The notes: generated by a model from the letters alone, not told the origin. 64,000 nt of DNA from Burkholderia sp. Ac-20365 (GCF_017104715.1 NZ_JAAGPI010000041.1:16250-80249); one strand, 5' to 3'; counted from the stretch's first letter, positions 38,388 through 46,947 are shown. Translations and numbers: made by a program.

Positions 38388-38915
38388 GTGTCCACTTCTG
38401 TCGACTCTGCAGCCGTGCCGCCCCAACCTGTTCCCGCAGAACCTGAGACGCCGACGGTGCGACGCCGGCTCGCCGCAATGATGTACGAAGCGGTGCTGCT
38501 GTTCGGTGTCGTGTTCATCGCGGGGTATCTGTTCAGCACGCTCACGCAGCAGCGCAATGGCCTCGTCCATCACAACTGGCTTGCGGCCTGGATCGGGTTG
38601 GTGGTCGGTGCGTACTTTGTCTGGTTCTGGACGCACGGTGGCCAGACGCTGCCGATGAAGACCTGGCGTCTACGGGTAGTTAACGCCAGGGATGGCGCCA
38701 GATTGTCTGTATCGCGTGCGGTGTTGCGTTATTTGCTCGCCTGGCTGTGGCTTTTGCCGCCGCTTGCGTTGCATCCTCTGCTGGGGCTTAAGGTGCCCCA
38801 GACCTTGATTGTCGCAAGCGTCTGGTTTGGGCTGTACGCGGCTGTTGGACGGATTGGTGCCGGCCGGCAGTTTTTGCATGATCGGGTGGCGGGGACCAGA
38901 ATCGTTTTGCGTTAG
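38388..38915 (+). CDS. RDD family membrane protein
   Basis: 175-residue protein with a Pro-rich N-terminal tail and the RDD fold: RRRLAAMMYEAVLLFGVVFI, HTHGGQTLPMKTWRLRVV-like second part (WTHGGQTLPMKTWRLRVV) and a last hydrophobic stretch, about four transmembrane helices. Start GTG at 38388 assumed. RDD proteins are of mixed or unknown role. Last gene of the sigma-factor cluster. Repeat-element similarity starts about 5 bases after its stop. Confidence 0.82.
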   Translation: MSTSVDSAAVPPQPVPAEPETPTVRRRLAAMMYEAVLLFGVVFIAGYLFSTLTQQRNGLVHHNWLAAWIGLVVGAYFVWFWTHGGQTLPMKTWRLRVVNARDGARLSVSRAVLRYLLAWLWLLPPLALHPLLGLKVPQTLIVASVWFGLYAAVGRIGAGRQFLHDRVAGTRIVLR

Positions 38916-38960
38916 CGCTGGTTTTTGTCTGCGACGCTGGCTCGGTTTTTTGGAGGTTTT

Positions 38961-39615
38961 CGCTGGCATCCGCGTTAGCGCCTTCGCGGCGCAGGCGTTG
39001 CCCCTGTGCGGGGCGGCACTTACTTTCTTTGCCGCCGCAAAGAAAGTAAGCAAAGAAAGCGGGCTAACACCGCCAATTCTTGACCACCGCCTGAGGGCCC
39101 CCGGCAGTTCCTCCACTTCACACGGCGTTCTGCCATTCAGTGTCCGTTGCCCGCGCTTCGAATCAACGCCTCACCCGCTTCAATCACCCGTAGCGCCGCC
39201 AGCGGCAGCGAATGGTTTGCGCCGCCCAGGTGGCAAACTGTGTGTAGGTCGTAGTACTTCACACGTCGCCGCTCCTACGACACCGATCGTGCTTTTCAGT
39301 CCGGAGTGAAGCGCATCCGGCGCGAAAGCCGACACACAGTTTGCCGCGATAGAACGTGGGCACTGCGATCGCGCAGGCCGCGACGCGGGGGCGTGAAGCG
39401 GGTGATGAGCCAATTCAAAGCGTTGGCAACGGGCAGTGAATATCAGGTTGCCGTTTGAAGTGGAGGAACTGTTGGGGGCCCTCAGGCAGGCACAAGAACT
39501 AGCGGTGTGAGCGGCTTTCTTTTGCCTACTTTTCTTTGCCGCGGCAAAGAAAAGTAGGTGCCGCCCCGCACAGGGGCGACGCGTGAAGCACGAAGGCAAA
39601 TCGCGGATGCCAGCG
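38961..39615. repeat. Repeat element copy C (655 bp)
   Basis: Complete copy between CGCTGGCATCCGCG and CGCGGATGCCAGCG. The two sides are imperfect inverted repeats of each other for some 230-250 bp (for example CCTGAGGGCCCCC on the left against GGGGGCCCTCAGG on the right). Core arms at 39232-39248 and 39329-39345 span 114 bp. T/G-rich flank similarity extends left to about 38920, right after the RDD gene stop. No credible protein is encoded. Confidence 0.95.
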
Positions 39616-39679
39616 AACAAGCCCAACCAACCTCCCAACCCCACCCCCAAACCCCTCCCGTAATAAGAACTTCTCATGA

Positions 39680-39697
39680 CTGTCACGGCTCCGTCAC
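39680..39697 (+). promoter_or_regulatory. PHO-box-like site upstream of the phosphoesterase gene
   Basis: CTGTCAC-GGCT-CCGTCAC: two 7-bp direct repeats with 4-bp spacing, the architecture of a PhoB site (consensus CTGTCAT N4 CTGTCA[TC]). The first half matches 6 of 7, the second 6 of 7 against the degenerate consensus. It ends 44 bases before the ATG, a distance allowing a -10 region and a short leader. The spacer is GC-rich and no strong -10 is visible. Confidence 0.5.
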
Positions 39698-39741
39698 GCG
39701 CCGATGGCGCAATGCGGGTACTGCAACTCGACGCGTGAGCC

Positions 39742-40683
39742 ATGGACAACAACACGTCCGCGACTTCCCTCTTCCGTCAGACTGACCCGAGCGTCGATCC
39801 CGTCGCTTTCGGCCCCCGCTCCTCCTCAACCGGCCTGCCTCCGATTCCGCATCTGCCGACATCGGTGACACCATCCGAAAGCCACCACGACGACGATCAC
39901 GAGAACTCGCACCGCTATCGCACCATCTGGCTGTCCGATATCCATCTCGGTTCGGGCGGCTGCCAGGCGAACTATCTGCTCGACTTCCTGCGCCACAACG
40001 AATCCGAATACCTGTACCTCGTCGGCGACATCATCGACGGCTGGCAGTTGAAGAAAGGCTGGTACTGGCCGCAAGGGCATAACGACGTCGTGCAGAAGAT
40101 CCTGCGCAAGGCGCGCAAAGGCACGCAGGTCGTCTACATCCCAGGCAATCACGATGAAGGCGCGCGCCAGTTCTGCGATCTCGCGTTCGGCGACATCCAC
40201 GTGCGCGGCGAAGCGTTTCACACCACGCTGCAGGGCAAGCGCCTATGGATCGTGCACGGCGATTTGTTCGATGGCGTGATCCAGCATGCGAAGTGGCTCG
40301 CGTATCTCGGCGACACGCTCTACACGATGATTCTCGTGCTGAACCGCTGGTTCAACCGCATCCGCATCAAGCTCGGCTTCCAGTACTGGTCGCTGTCGCA
40401 GTATCTGAAGCACCAGGTGAAGAACGCGGTCAACTTCATCTCCGCGTTCGAGAACGTGATGACGGACGAAGCGCGCCGCCGCGGCTGCGACGGCGTCGTG
40501 TGCGGGCACATCCACAAGGCCGAGATACGCGAGATCGACGGCGTGCTGTATTGCAACGACGGCGACTGGGTCGAGAGCCTGTCGGCGCTCGTCGAGACAT
40601 ACGAAGGCGAACTGAAGATCGTCTATTGGACCGTGATGCGTTCGCCCGAAGCGAGCACGACGAAAGCGCGCGCGACCGCGTAA
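39742..40683 (+). CDS. Metallophosphoesterase of the LpxH/PlcP type, probable phospholipase C-like enzyme
   Basis: 313-residue calcineurin-like phosphoesterase. After a polar N-terminal extension of about 55 residues come all metal-site blocks: TIWLSDIHLGSGGCQANYLL, VGDIIDGWQL, VYIPGNHDEGARQF, WIVHGDLFDGV and VVCGHIHKAEIREIDG, with CNDGDWVES near the end. The wording is closest to COG2908 proteins known as PlcP, which cleave phospholipids to diacylglycerol under phosphate limitation, rather than to shorter LpxH. Followed 37 bases later by a glycosyltransferase and then DgkA, and preceded by a PHO-box-like site, all fitting lipid remodelling. The name is inferred. UDP-diacylglucosamine hydrolase remains possible. 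Confidence 0.8.
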   Translation: MDNNTSATSLFRQTDPSVDPVAFGPRSSSTGLPPIPHLPTSVTPSESHHDDDHENSHRYRTIWLSDIHLGSGGCQANYLLDFLRHNESEYLYLVGDIIDGWQLKKGWYWPQGHNDVVQKILRKARKGTQVVYIPGNHDEGARQFCDLAFGDIHVRGEAFHTTLQGKRLWIVHGDLFDGVIQHAKWLAYLGDTLYTMILVLNRWFNRIRIKLGFQYWSLSQYLKHQVKNAVNFISAFENVMTDEARRRGCDGVVCGHIHKAEIREIDGVLYCNDGDWVESLSALVETYEGELKIVYWTVMRSPEASTTKARATA

Positions 40684-40720
40684 GCGCACACCACACCACC
40701 ACTACGAGAGGGCCAGCCGC

Positions 40721-41752
40721 ATGAAGATCATGATCGTCACCGATGCGTGGGAACCGCAGGTCAACGGCGTCGTCCGCACGCTGAAGAACACGACGCGCGA
40801 ACTGACGGCGATCGGCCACACGGTCGATCTGCTGACGCCGCTCGAGTTCAAGACGATTCCCTGCCCGACGTACCCCGAGATCCGCCTGTCGCTGATGCCG
40901 CGGCGCCATTTGCGCAGGCGCATCGACGAGTTCCAGCCCGACGCGTTGCACATCGCGACGGAAGGCCCGCTTGGTCTTGCCGCGCGCGCCTACGCGATCG
41001 AGCACAAGCTGCCGTTCACGACCGCCTATCACACGCGCTTTCCCGAGTACGTGCAGGCGCGCTTCGGGATTCCCGTCGCGTGGACGTATCGCTTCCTGCA
41101 CTGGTTCCACAAAGCGTCGCTCGCGGTGATGGCGCCGACGCCCGTCGTCAAGGCCGACCTCGAAAAGTTCGGCTTCACGAACGTCGTATTGTGGACACGC
41201 GGCGTCGATCTCGACATCTTCCGGCAGATGGAATCGAAGGTGCTGAACACCGCGCGGCCGATCTTTCTGTATGTCGGACGCGTGGCCGTCGAGAAGAATG
41301 TCGAAGCGTTCCTGAAACTCGATCTGCCCGGCTCGAAGTGGGTATGCGGCGAAGGGCCGGCGCTGGCCGAACTGAAATCGCGCTATCCCGCTGCCAACTA
41401 TCTCGGTGTGCTGACGCAGGCCGAGCTCGCGAAAGTCTACGCAGCCGCCGACGTATTCGTGTTCCCGAGTCGCACCGACACCTTCGGTCTCGTGCTGCTG
41501 GAAGCGCTCGCGTGCGGCACGCCCGTCGCGGCGTACCCGGTGACGGGCCCGATCGACGTGCTGGGTGAAGGCGGCGCGGGCGCGATGCACGACGACTTGC
41601 GCGAAGCATGCCTGGAGGCGCTGAAGATCGACCGCGACCACGCGCGCGCGTGGGCCGAGCGTTTCTCGTGGGCGGCCGCTTCCGAGCAGTTCGCCGCACA
41701 TCTGAAGCCGCTGTCGCGCTCTGCGTATCGCGAGGAAAGCGCCGCTGCCTGA
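40721..41752 (+). CDS. GT4-family glycosyltransferase, probable diacylglycerol glycosyltransferase
   Basis: 343-residue GT-B enzyme. N terminus MIVTDAWEPQVNGVVRTLKN, acceptor-site region TAYHTRFPEYVQARF, nucleotide-sugar domain VGRVAVEKNVEAFLKLDLPG and donor motif RTDTFGLVLLEALACGTPV, where Asp replaces the first Glu of the EX7E motif. The pairing with a PlcP-like phosphoesterase parallels Agt glycolipid synthases of alpha-proteobacteria, which add sugar to diacylglycerol. It might instead be a phosphatidylinositol mannosyltransferase-like enzyme of other acceptor use. Donor sugar unknown. GAGAGGG precedes the start. Confidence 0.82.
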   Translation: MKIMIVTDAWEPQVNGVVRTLKNTTRELTAIGHTVDLLTPLEFKTIPCPTYPEIRLSLMPRRHLRRRIDEFQPDALHIATEGPLGLAARAYAIEHKLPFTTAYHTRFPEYVQARFGIPVAWTYRFLHWFHKASLAVMAPTPVVKADLEKFGFTNVVLWTRGVDLDIFRQMESKVLNTARPIFLYVGRVAVEKNVEAFLKLDLPGSKWVCGEGPALAELKSRYPAANYLGVLTQAELAKVYAAADVFVFPSRTDTFGLVLLEALACGTPVAAYPVTGPIDVLGEGGAGAMHDDLREACLEALKIDRDHARAWAERFSWAAASEQFAAHLKPLSRSAYREESAAA

Positions 41753-41792
41753 TCCGTCCGACGCGCAAGCGCCCTCACTTCTCGCCACGCCC

Positions 41793-42479
41793 ATGCAAAC
41801 GAGACAATCGAACGCATTGCGCGCTCCGCAGGATTCGCTGCGCGACGCCAGGACTTCCGCGCAGGACGCGCAGCCTTTCAGCGATCCCTTCGACGACGTG
41901 CACGAGGACGCCGCGACGCATGCGGGTTATGCTGGACAGTCCAGACCTGCTCCAGCGAAATCATCTGCCATGTCATCCACGACGCGCGATAACGCGCGAG
42001 CCGCCGAAGGTGCATCGCCTGCCGATGCGTCGTCGGAACCGACCGAACCGTTGGGTCCTGACGATCCGCTCGCGCCGTTGCCTTTCAATCCGTACAAGGG
42101 TAATCGCGGGATCACGCGCGCTTGGCATGCGATGAAGAATTCGTTTGCCGGGTTTCGTGTCGCAATTCGCGAAGAGAGTGCGTTTCGTCAGGAACTGACG
42201 CTTGCAGCGATTCTTGTGCCGTGCGGCGTGCTTGTTCCTGTCGATGCCGTGTCGAGAGTCTTGTTGCTCGGGTCTGTGTTTCTTGTGCTGATCGTCGAGT
42301 TGCTGAATTCCAGCGTCGAGGCCGCGATTGACCGGATTTCGCTTGAGCGGCATGAGTTGTCCCGGCGTGCAAAGGATCTTGGCAGTGCTGCTGTTATGGT
42401 TGCGCTTTTTATCTGTGTGATGACTTGGGGGTTGTTGGTGGGGCCGATTGTTGTTCGGTGGGTTCGGGCAATGTTTTAA
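41793..42479 (+). CDS. dgkA: Diacylglycerol kinase
   Basis: Up to 228 residues. The C-terminal 120 residues are a complete three-helix DgkA: a surface helix with NSFAGFRVAIREESAFRQEL, then LVLIVELLNSSVEAAIDRIS with the active-site E-x2-N-x3-E pattern, then ELSRRAKDLGSAAVMVAL. It phosphorylates diacylglycerol to phosphatidic acid in the inner membrane. The N-terminal part is unconserved and Ala/Asp-rich. An ATG at 41970 (169 residues) is an equally possible start, and neither has a good ribosome site. Third gene of the lipid cluster, 40 bases after the glycosyltransferase, and able to return the diacylglycerol made by the phosphoesterase to phospholipid synthesis. Repeat flank D begins one base after the stop. 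Confidence 0.9.
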   Translation: MQTRQSNALRAPQDSLRDARTSAQDAQPFSDPFDDVHEDAATHAGYAGQSRPAPAKSSAMSSTTRDNARAAEGASPADASSEPTEPLGPDDPLAPLPFNPYKGNRGITRAWHAMKNSFAGFRVAIREESAFRQELTLAAILVPCGVLVPVDAVSRVLLLGSVFLVLIVELLNSSVEAAIDRISLERHELSRRAKDLGSAAVMVALFICVMTWGLLVGPIVVRWVRAMF

Positions 42480-42529
42480 GGTTTTTGGTTTTTGTCCTGC
42501 GATGCTTTGTTTTGGTTTGCTTGTGTTTG

Positions 42530-43183
42530 CGCTGGCATCCGCGATATGCCTTCGTGTTTCATGCGTTGCCCCTGTGCGGGGCGGCACTTACTTTCTTTGC
42601 CGCCGCAAAGAAAGTAAGCAAAGAAAGCGGGCTAACACCGCCCGTTCTTGACCTCCGCCTGAGGGCCCCCAACAGTTCCTCCACTTCACACCCAACCGCT
42701 CCGTTCAATGCCCGTTGCCAGCGGCTTGAACCGGCGCCTCACCCACTTCAATCACCCGTAGCGCAGCCAGCGGCAGCGAATGATAACGGCCGCCCAGGTG
42801 GCAAACTGTGTGTAGGTCGTAGTACTCCACACCTCAGCGCTCCTACGACACCGATGGTGCTTTTCAGTCCGGAGTGATGCGTGTACGCCGCGACAGCCTA
42901 CACACAGTTTGCCGCTATAGAACGTGGACAATCTGATCGCGCGGGCCGCGACGCGGGAGTGTGAAGTGGGTGATGAGCCAGTTCGAAGCGCTGGCAGCGG
43001 GCATCGAGAAGAGCGATGCCGCGAACAGGATGGGGCAGTTGGGGGCCCGTGGGCAACTACAAGAACTGGCGGTGTTCAGCGGCTTTCTTTTGCCTACTTT
43101 TCTTTGCCGCGGCAAAGAAAAGTAGGTGCCGCCCCGCACAGGGGCAACGCTAGCAAACCAGAGACAAAACGCGGATGCCAGCG
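42530..43183. repeat. Repeat element copy D (654 bp)
   Basis: Complete copy. Core arms at 42800-42816 and 42897-42913 span 114 bp, in the same orientation as A-C. Inverted similarity continues outside the end motifs: GGTTTTTGTCCTGCGATG from about 42486 mirrors CGTCGCAAGACAAAAACC ending about 43234, so the full unit is about 750 bp. It fills nearly all of the interval between dgkA and the TetR gene. No credible protein is encoded. Confidence 0.95.
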
Positions 43184-43263
43184 CAAACAACAGCAAACAA
43201 AAGCAACCCACACCACCGTCGCAAGACAAAAACCAAACCCCATCCCGCCCCGAACGACCGGTT

Positions 43264-43269
43264 TATAAT
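43264..43269 (+). promoter_or_regulatory. -10-like TATAAT within a short inverted repeat before the TetR gene
   Basis: TATAAT at 43264-43269 is flanked by CGGT ... ACCG, a possible operator for autoregulation by the TetR protein. The sequence 17 bp upstream is a poor -35 and lies at the edge of repeat copy D. Confidence 0.35.
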
Positions 43270-43331
43270 CGACCGATAGCATCAAAAAAACCCAAACCCG
43301 GGCAAGCGCAGCAAGCCCGCCAAGGACGGAC

Positions 43332-44054
43332 ATGGAACCCAAACCTCCCCGCCGCACGCGCGAACGGATTCTCGAACTCTCGTTGAAGCTCTTCAACGAA
43401 ATCGGCGAGCCGAACGTCACGACGACGACGATCGCCGAGGAAATGGAGATCAGTCCAGGCAACCTGTACTACCACTTCCGCAACAAAGACGACATCATCA
43501 ACAGCATCTTCAGCCAGTTCGAGCAGGAGATCGAGAAGCGTCTGCGTTTTCCGGAAGACCATCGCGCAACCATCGACGAAATGTGGTCGTACCTGCAGTA
43601 CATGGTCGATTTCACCTGGCGCTACCGTTTTCTGTATCGTGACCTGAACGACCTGCTCGCGCGCAATCGCACGCTCGAAACGCATTTCAAGCAGATCATC
43701 AGCCACAAGGTGCGATTCGCAAGCCAGTTCTGCGAGCAACTCGTCGCCGATAACGAAATGGTCGCGACGCCCGACGAACTCAAGGTCATCGCCACCAACA
43801 TCGGCGTGATCGCCACATACTGGCTGTCGTATCAGTTCGTGATGAACCCGCGCAAGTACAACGAGCAGGAAGCGATTCAGGCCGAACTGCATCAGGTCAG
43901 CGTGCAGATCGTCTCGCTGATGGCGCCCTATCTGCGCGGCCGCTCGCGCGAACTGTTCGACGATCTCGTGTCGGGCAAGCATCCGCAGCGCGAGTTCTAC
44001 GACTACCTGCCACCGCGCGAACCGCGCAACGATTCGAAGGACAGTGGAAGATGA
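43332..44054 (+). CDS. TetR/AcrR-family transcriptional regulator
   Basis: 240-residue regulator. The N-terminal helix-turn-helix is clear: RTRERILELSLKLFNEIGEP, then TTTIAEEMEISPGNLYYHFR and NKDDIINSIFSQFEQE. The ligand domain is all-helical with conserved Trp/Tyr/Phe positions (WRYRFLYRDLNDLLARN). Its last codons overlap the LOG gene (ATGA), so the two are coupled. It may control that gene and itself. Ligand unknown. Confidence 0.9.
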   Translation: MEPKPPRRTRERILELSLKLFNEIGEPNVTTTTIAEEMEISPGNLYYHFRNKDDIINSIFSQFEQEIEKRLRFPEDHRATIDEMWSYLQYMVDFTWRYRFLYRDLNDLLARNRTLETHFKQIISHKVRFASQFCEQLVADNEMVATPDELKVIATNIGVIATYWLSYQFVMNPRKYNEQEAIQAELHQVSVQIVSLMAPYLRGRSRELFDDLVSGKHPQREFYDYLPPREPRNDSKDSGR

Positions 44055-44635
44055 AGGCAGTCTGTGTCTATTGCGGCTCCTCGGACGGAGCCAAACCGCT
44101 GTATCGCGACGCCGCCAAAGCGTTCGGTCGCGCACTCGTCGCAGCAAACCTGTCGCTCGTCTACGGCGGCGGCAAGGTCGGCCTGATGGGCGTGATCGCC
44201 GACGAAGTCATGGCAGCCGGCGGCCGGGCGATCGGGGTGATTCCCGAACTGCTGGTCAACAAGGAAGTCGGCCATAACGGTCTGTCGGAACTGCACGTCG
44301 TGCCCGATATGCATCATCGCAAGAAGATGATGGCCGATCTCTCCGACGCGTTCGTCGCGATGCCAGGCGGCGCAGGCACCCTCGAAGAACTGTTCGAGGT
44401 CTATACGTGGGCGCAGCTCGGCTATCACCAGAAAGCGGTCGCCGTGCTGAACATCGACGGCTTCTATGATCCACTGATCTCGATGCTCGAACACACGGTG
44501 CAGGAAGGCTTCATGCGCCAGACGTACTTCGACATCCTGCAGATCGACAACGACCCCGCCGCGCTGATCCAGAAACTGCAACGCTATCAGCCGCCCGCCG
44601 CCGACAAGTGGGCGCAACGGCGCGACCGCGTATAG
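44051..44635 (+). CDS. LOG-family protein, nucleotide 5'-monophosphate phosphoribohydrolase
   Basis: 194-residue Rossmann-like protein with MKAVCVYCGSSDGAKPLYRD, SLVYGGGKVGLMGVIADEVM and the family motif FVAMPGGAGTLEELFEVYTW. LOG proteins hydrolyse cytokinin riboside monophosphates or related nucleotide monophosphates to base and ribose 5-phosphate. In bacteria the physiological substrate is often unclear. Translationally coupled to the TetR gene. Confidence 0.9.
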   Translation: MKAVCVYCGSSDGAKPLYRDAAKAFGRALVAANLSLVYGGGKVGLMGVIADEVMAAGGRAIGVIPELLVNKEVGHNGLSELHVVPDMHHRKKMMADLSDAFVAMPGGAGTLEELFEVYTWAQLGYHQKAVAVLNIDGFYDPLISMLEHTVQEGFMRQTYFDILQIDNDPAALIQKLQRYQPPAADKWAQRRDRV

Positions 44636-44687
44636 CGCACCGACGCGCGCTGACACGCGCTTTCCTGCTTCATTGCGAGAGGCAAGC

Positions 44688-45434
44688 ATGACGAAAGTGG
44701 TTCTGATCACGGGCGCGAGCCGCGGTATTGGCCGCGCGACGGCGCGCTTGCTCGGCGCGCGTGGCTGGTCGGTCGGCGTGAATTACGCGAGCAACGAGGC
44801 TGCCGCCAAAGACACGGCCGCAGAAGTCGGGCGCGCGGGCGGCCATGCGCGCCTGATCGCAGGCGACGTCGCCGACGAAGCGCAAGTCATCGCGATGTTC
44901 GATGCTGTGGAGCAGGCCTTCGGTCGCATCGATGCGCTCGTCAACAATGCAGGTATCGTCGCGCCTTCGATGCCGCTCGCCCAGATGGACGCGGCGCGCC
45001 TGAAGCGCATGTTCGACGTCAACGTGTACGGCGCGTATCTGTGCGCGCGCGAAGCGGCACGGCGCATGTCGAAAGATCGCGGCGGACATGGCGGCGTGAT
45101 CGTGAACGTGTCGTCGGCAGCGTCGAGGCTCGGGTCGCCGAACGAATACGTCGATTACGCAGGCTCGAAAGGCGCCGTCGATACGATGACGATCGGCCTC
45201 GCGAAAGAACTCGGTCCGCAAGGCATTCGCGTGAACGCCGTGCGTCCCGGTCTGATCGATACGGATATTCATGCAAGCGGCGGACGCCCGGATCGCGCCG
45301 CCGTGCTCGGCGCGCAGACGCCGCTCGGTCGCCCCGGCACAGCGGATGAAGTCGCCGAAGCGATCGTGTGGCTGGTGAGCGACGCGTCTTCTTACGTGAA
45401 CGGCGCGCTGCTCGACGTCAGCGCCGGCCGCTAA
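44688..45434 (+). CDS. SDR-family oxidoreductase
   Basis: 248-residue classical short-chain dehydrogenase. NAD(P) motif VVLITGASRGIGRATARLLG, NNAG at about 86-89, catalytic Ser in VNVSSAASRLG, YxxxK in YVDYAGSKGAV, and the C-terminal LDVSAGR. ATG at 44688 follows AGAGGCAAGC. Substrate unknown. Convergent with the DUF924 gene, 12 bases apart. Confidence 0.9.
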   Translation: MTKVVLITGASRGIGRATARLLGARGWSVGVNYASNEAAAKDTAAEVGRAGGHARLIAGDVADEAQVIAMFDAVEQAFGRIDALVNNAGIVAPSMPLAQMDAARLKRMFDVNVYGAYLCAREAARRMSKDRGGHGGVIVNVSSAASRLGSPNEYVDYAGSKGAVDTMTIGLAKELGPQGIRVNAVRPGLIDTDIHASGGRPDRAAVLGAQTPLGRPGTADEVAEAIVWLVSDASSYVNGALLDVSAGR

Positions 45435-45446
45435 GAAAACCCGCCG

Positions 45447-46082
45447 CTAAAACGACGACCCCGGCTCGCGCAAAAACGCGATCTCTTCATCGCTCGATAC
45501 GCGGCCGAGCAGCGCATTGCGATGCGGAAAGCGCCCAAAGCGCTCGACGATCCGCGCATGCTGCACAGCCGAGCGCGCATACGAAGGATGAAGACCTTGC
45601 GCTTCGAGCAGCGTGTAAAGGCGCACGCCTTCATGCTGCCCTTCTACCGTCTCATCGTGCTCGAACGGAATGTACGCGAACGCGCGATGATAGACGGTCG
45701 GCAGCGACACATCGCTGCCCTCTTCGATCATGCGTCGCGTGATGCTCATCGCCTTCGCGTCGCCGTCATACATACGCGCCGAAGCCCGATGACAGTTGCG
45801 CGTGAACTGGTCGAGCACGATAACGACAGCAAGCGAACCAAGCGGCGTCGCGAGCCATACGTCCAGTTCATGCGTGAGCGCCGCGTCGATCAACGTGCCG
45901 AAACGCTCGCGCAACATCGCATCGAACGTTTCGTCGCGTTTGAACCAGCGCTTCTGATCCTTGCCGTATTCGTCCGAGCCGGGCGTGCCGAACCAGCAAT
46001 CGAGCACATCACGCGCACGCGGATCGAGCGAAGCGTAGTCCGCTTCCGACGAATACGTAGCCGCATCGAAACGCAGGTTCAC
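45447..46082 (-). CDS. DUF924 family protein
   Basis: 211-residue helical protein with the family features LDCWFGTPGSDEYGKDQKRW, LAVVIVLDQFTRNCHRASAR, AYIPFEHDETVEGQHEGVRL and the terminal NALLGRVSSDEEIAFLREPG. TPR-like fold, no known activity. The GTG at 46080-46082 overlaps the alaX stop (GTGA) and is taken as the start. Longer open frames upstream lie within alaX. Confidence 0.85.
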   Translation of the reverse strand: MNLRFDAATYSSEADYASLDPRARDVLDCWFGTPGSDEYGKDQKRWFKRDETFDAMLRERFGTLIDAALTHELDVWLATPLGSLAVVIVLDQFTRNCHRASARMYDGDAKAMSITRRMIEEGSDVSLPTVYHRAFAYIPFEHDETVEGQHEGVRLYTLLEAQGLHPSYARSAVQHARIVERFGRFPHRNALLGRVSSDEEIAFLREPGSSF

Positions 46083-46810
46083 GCGAACTCCAGCACGAGC
46101 CGCCGCGTGCGCGCACTCTTCTTTTCCAGCTTCGCGACGCGCAGCGCGCCAATCTCTTCCGTATTGCGCACATGCGTTCCGCCGCACGGCTGCAGATCGA
46201 CGCCTTCGATCTTCAACAGACGCACGCGCCCGAGACCCATCGGCGGCTTCACGCTCATCGTGCGTACGAGTTCGGGGCGCGTGGCCATTTCTTCGTCGGT
46301 GATCCATTGCGTCGCGACCGCATGCGCGCCGCCAACCAGTTCCGCCAGCCGCGCTTCAACCAGTTCGCGTTCGATCGGCTCGACGGTCGCGAAGTCGAGA
46401 CGCGCGTACTCGGCCGTGATGCTGCATCCATCGACGGGATATGGCAGTACCGCGCACATCAGATGGCTCGCCGTGTGAAGGCGCATATGCCGGTAGCGGC
46501 GCGCCCAGTCGATCTGCGCCGTCACCTTCTGGCCGACGGAAAGCTGCGCGACGAGCGCTTCCTGGCCGGGCGCAGGAACGTGGACGGCATCGTCGGGTGT
46601 CGCGCCTTCGAACTTCGCCTTGCGCGCGTCGGCAATCTCAATACGCGTGCCGTCGGCAAGTGTCAGCGTGCCCGCATCGCCCGCCTGGCCGCCGCCGAGC
46701 GGATAGAACACGGTCTGGTCGAGATGGACGCCCTGCTCGTCGATCGCGACGATGGTCGCGTCGCACTGGGTCAGGTAGGCGTCGTCGCGGAATAGCGCGC
46801 GCGTCGTCAT
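46079..46810 (-). CDS. Alanyl-tRNA editing protein, AlaX type
   Basis: 243-residue trans-editing protein related to the editing and C-Ala regions of AlaRS. It hydrolyses mischarged Ser- or Gly-tRNA(Ala). The zinc-binding motifs are present: RLHTASHLMCAVL (HxxxH) and QPCGGTHVRNTEEIG (CxxxH). The N-terminal barrel has TVFYPLGGGQAGDAGTL. ATG at 46810 follows GGAGACTCCCC-type sequence. Coupled to the DUF924 gene. Confidence 0.92.
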   Translation of the reverse strand: MTTRALFRDDAYLTQCDATIVAIDEQGVHLDQTVFYPLGGGQAGDAGTLTLADGTRIEIADARKAKFEGATPDDAVHVPAPGQEALVAQLSVGQKVTAQIDWARRYRHMRLHTASHLMCAVLPYPVDGCSITAEYARLDFATVEPIERELVEARLAELVGGAHAVATQWITDEEMATRPELVRTMSVKPPMGLGRVRLLKIEGVDLQPCGGTHVRNTEEIGALRVAKLEKKSARTRRLVLEFA

Positions 46811-46947
46811 GGGGAGTCTCCTTTGTGCTGTGGTCGTGCCAGCGGACATTATGCCGATGCCCGCCATGCCCGCCGCGTTCAGTCCGAAGCGCTCCCGACC
46901 GAACTGTACTGGCCGATCCAGCACGACGCTTTTACATCGAACAACAC

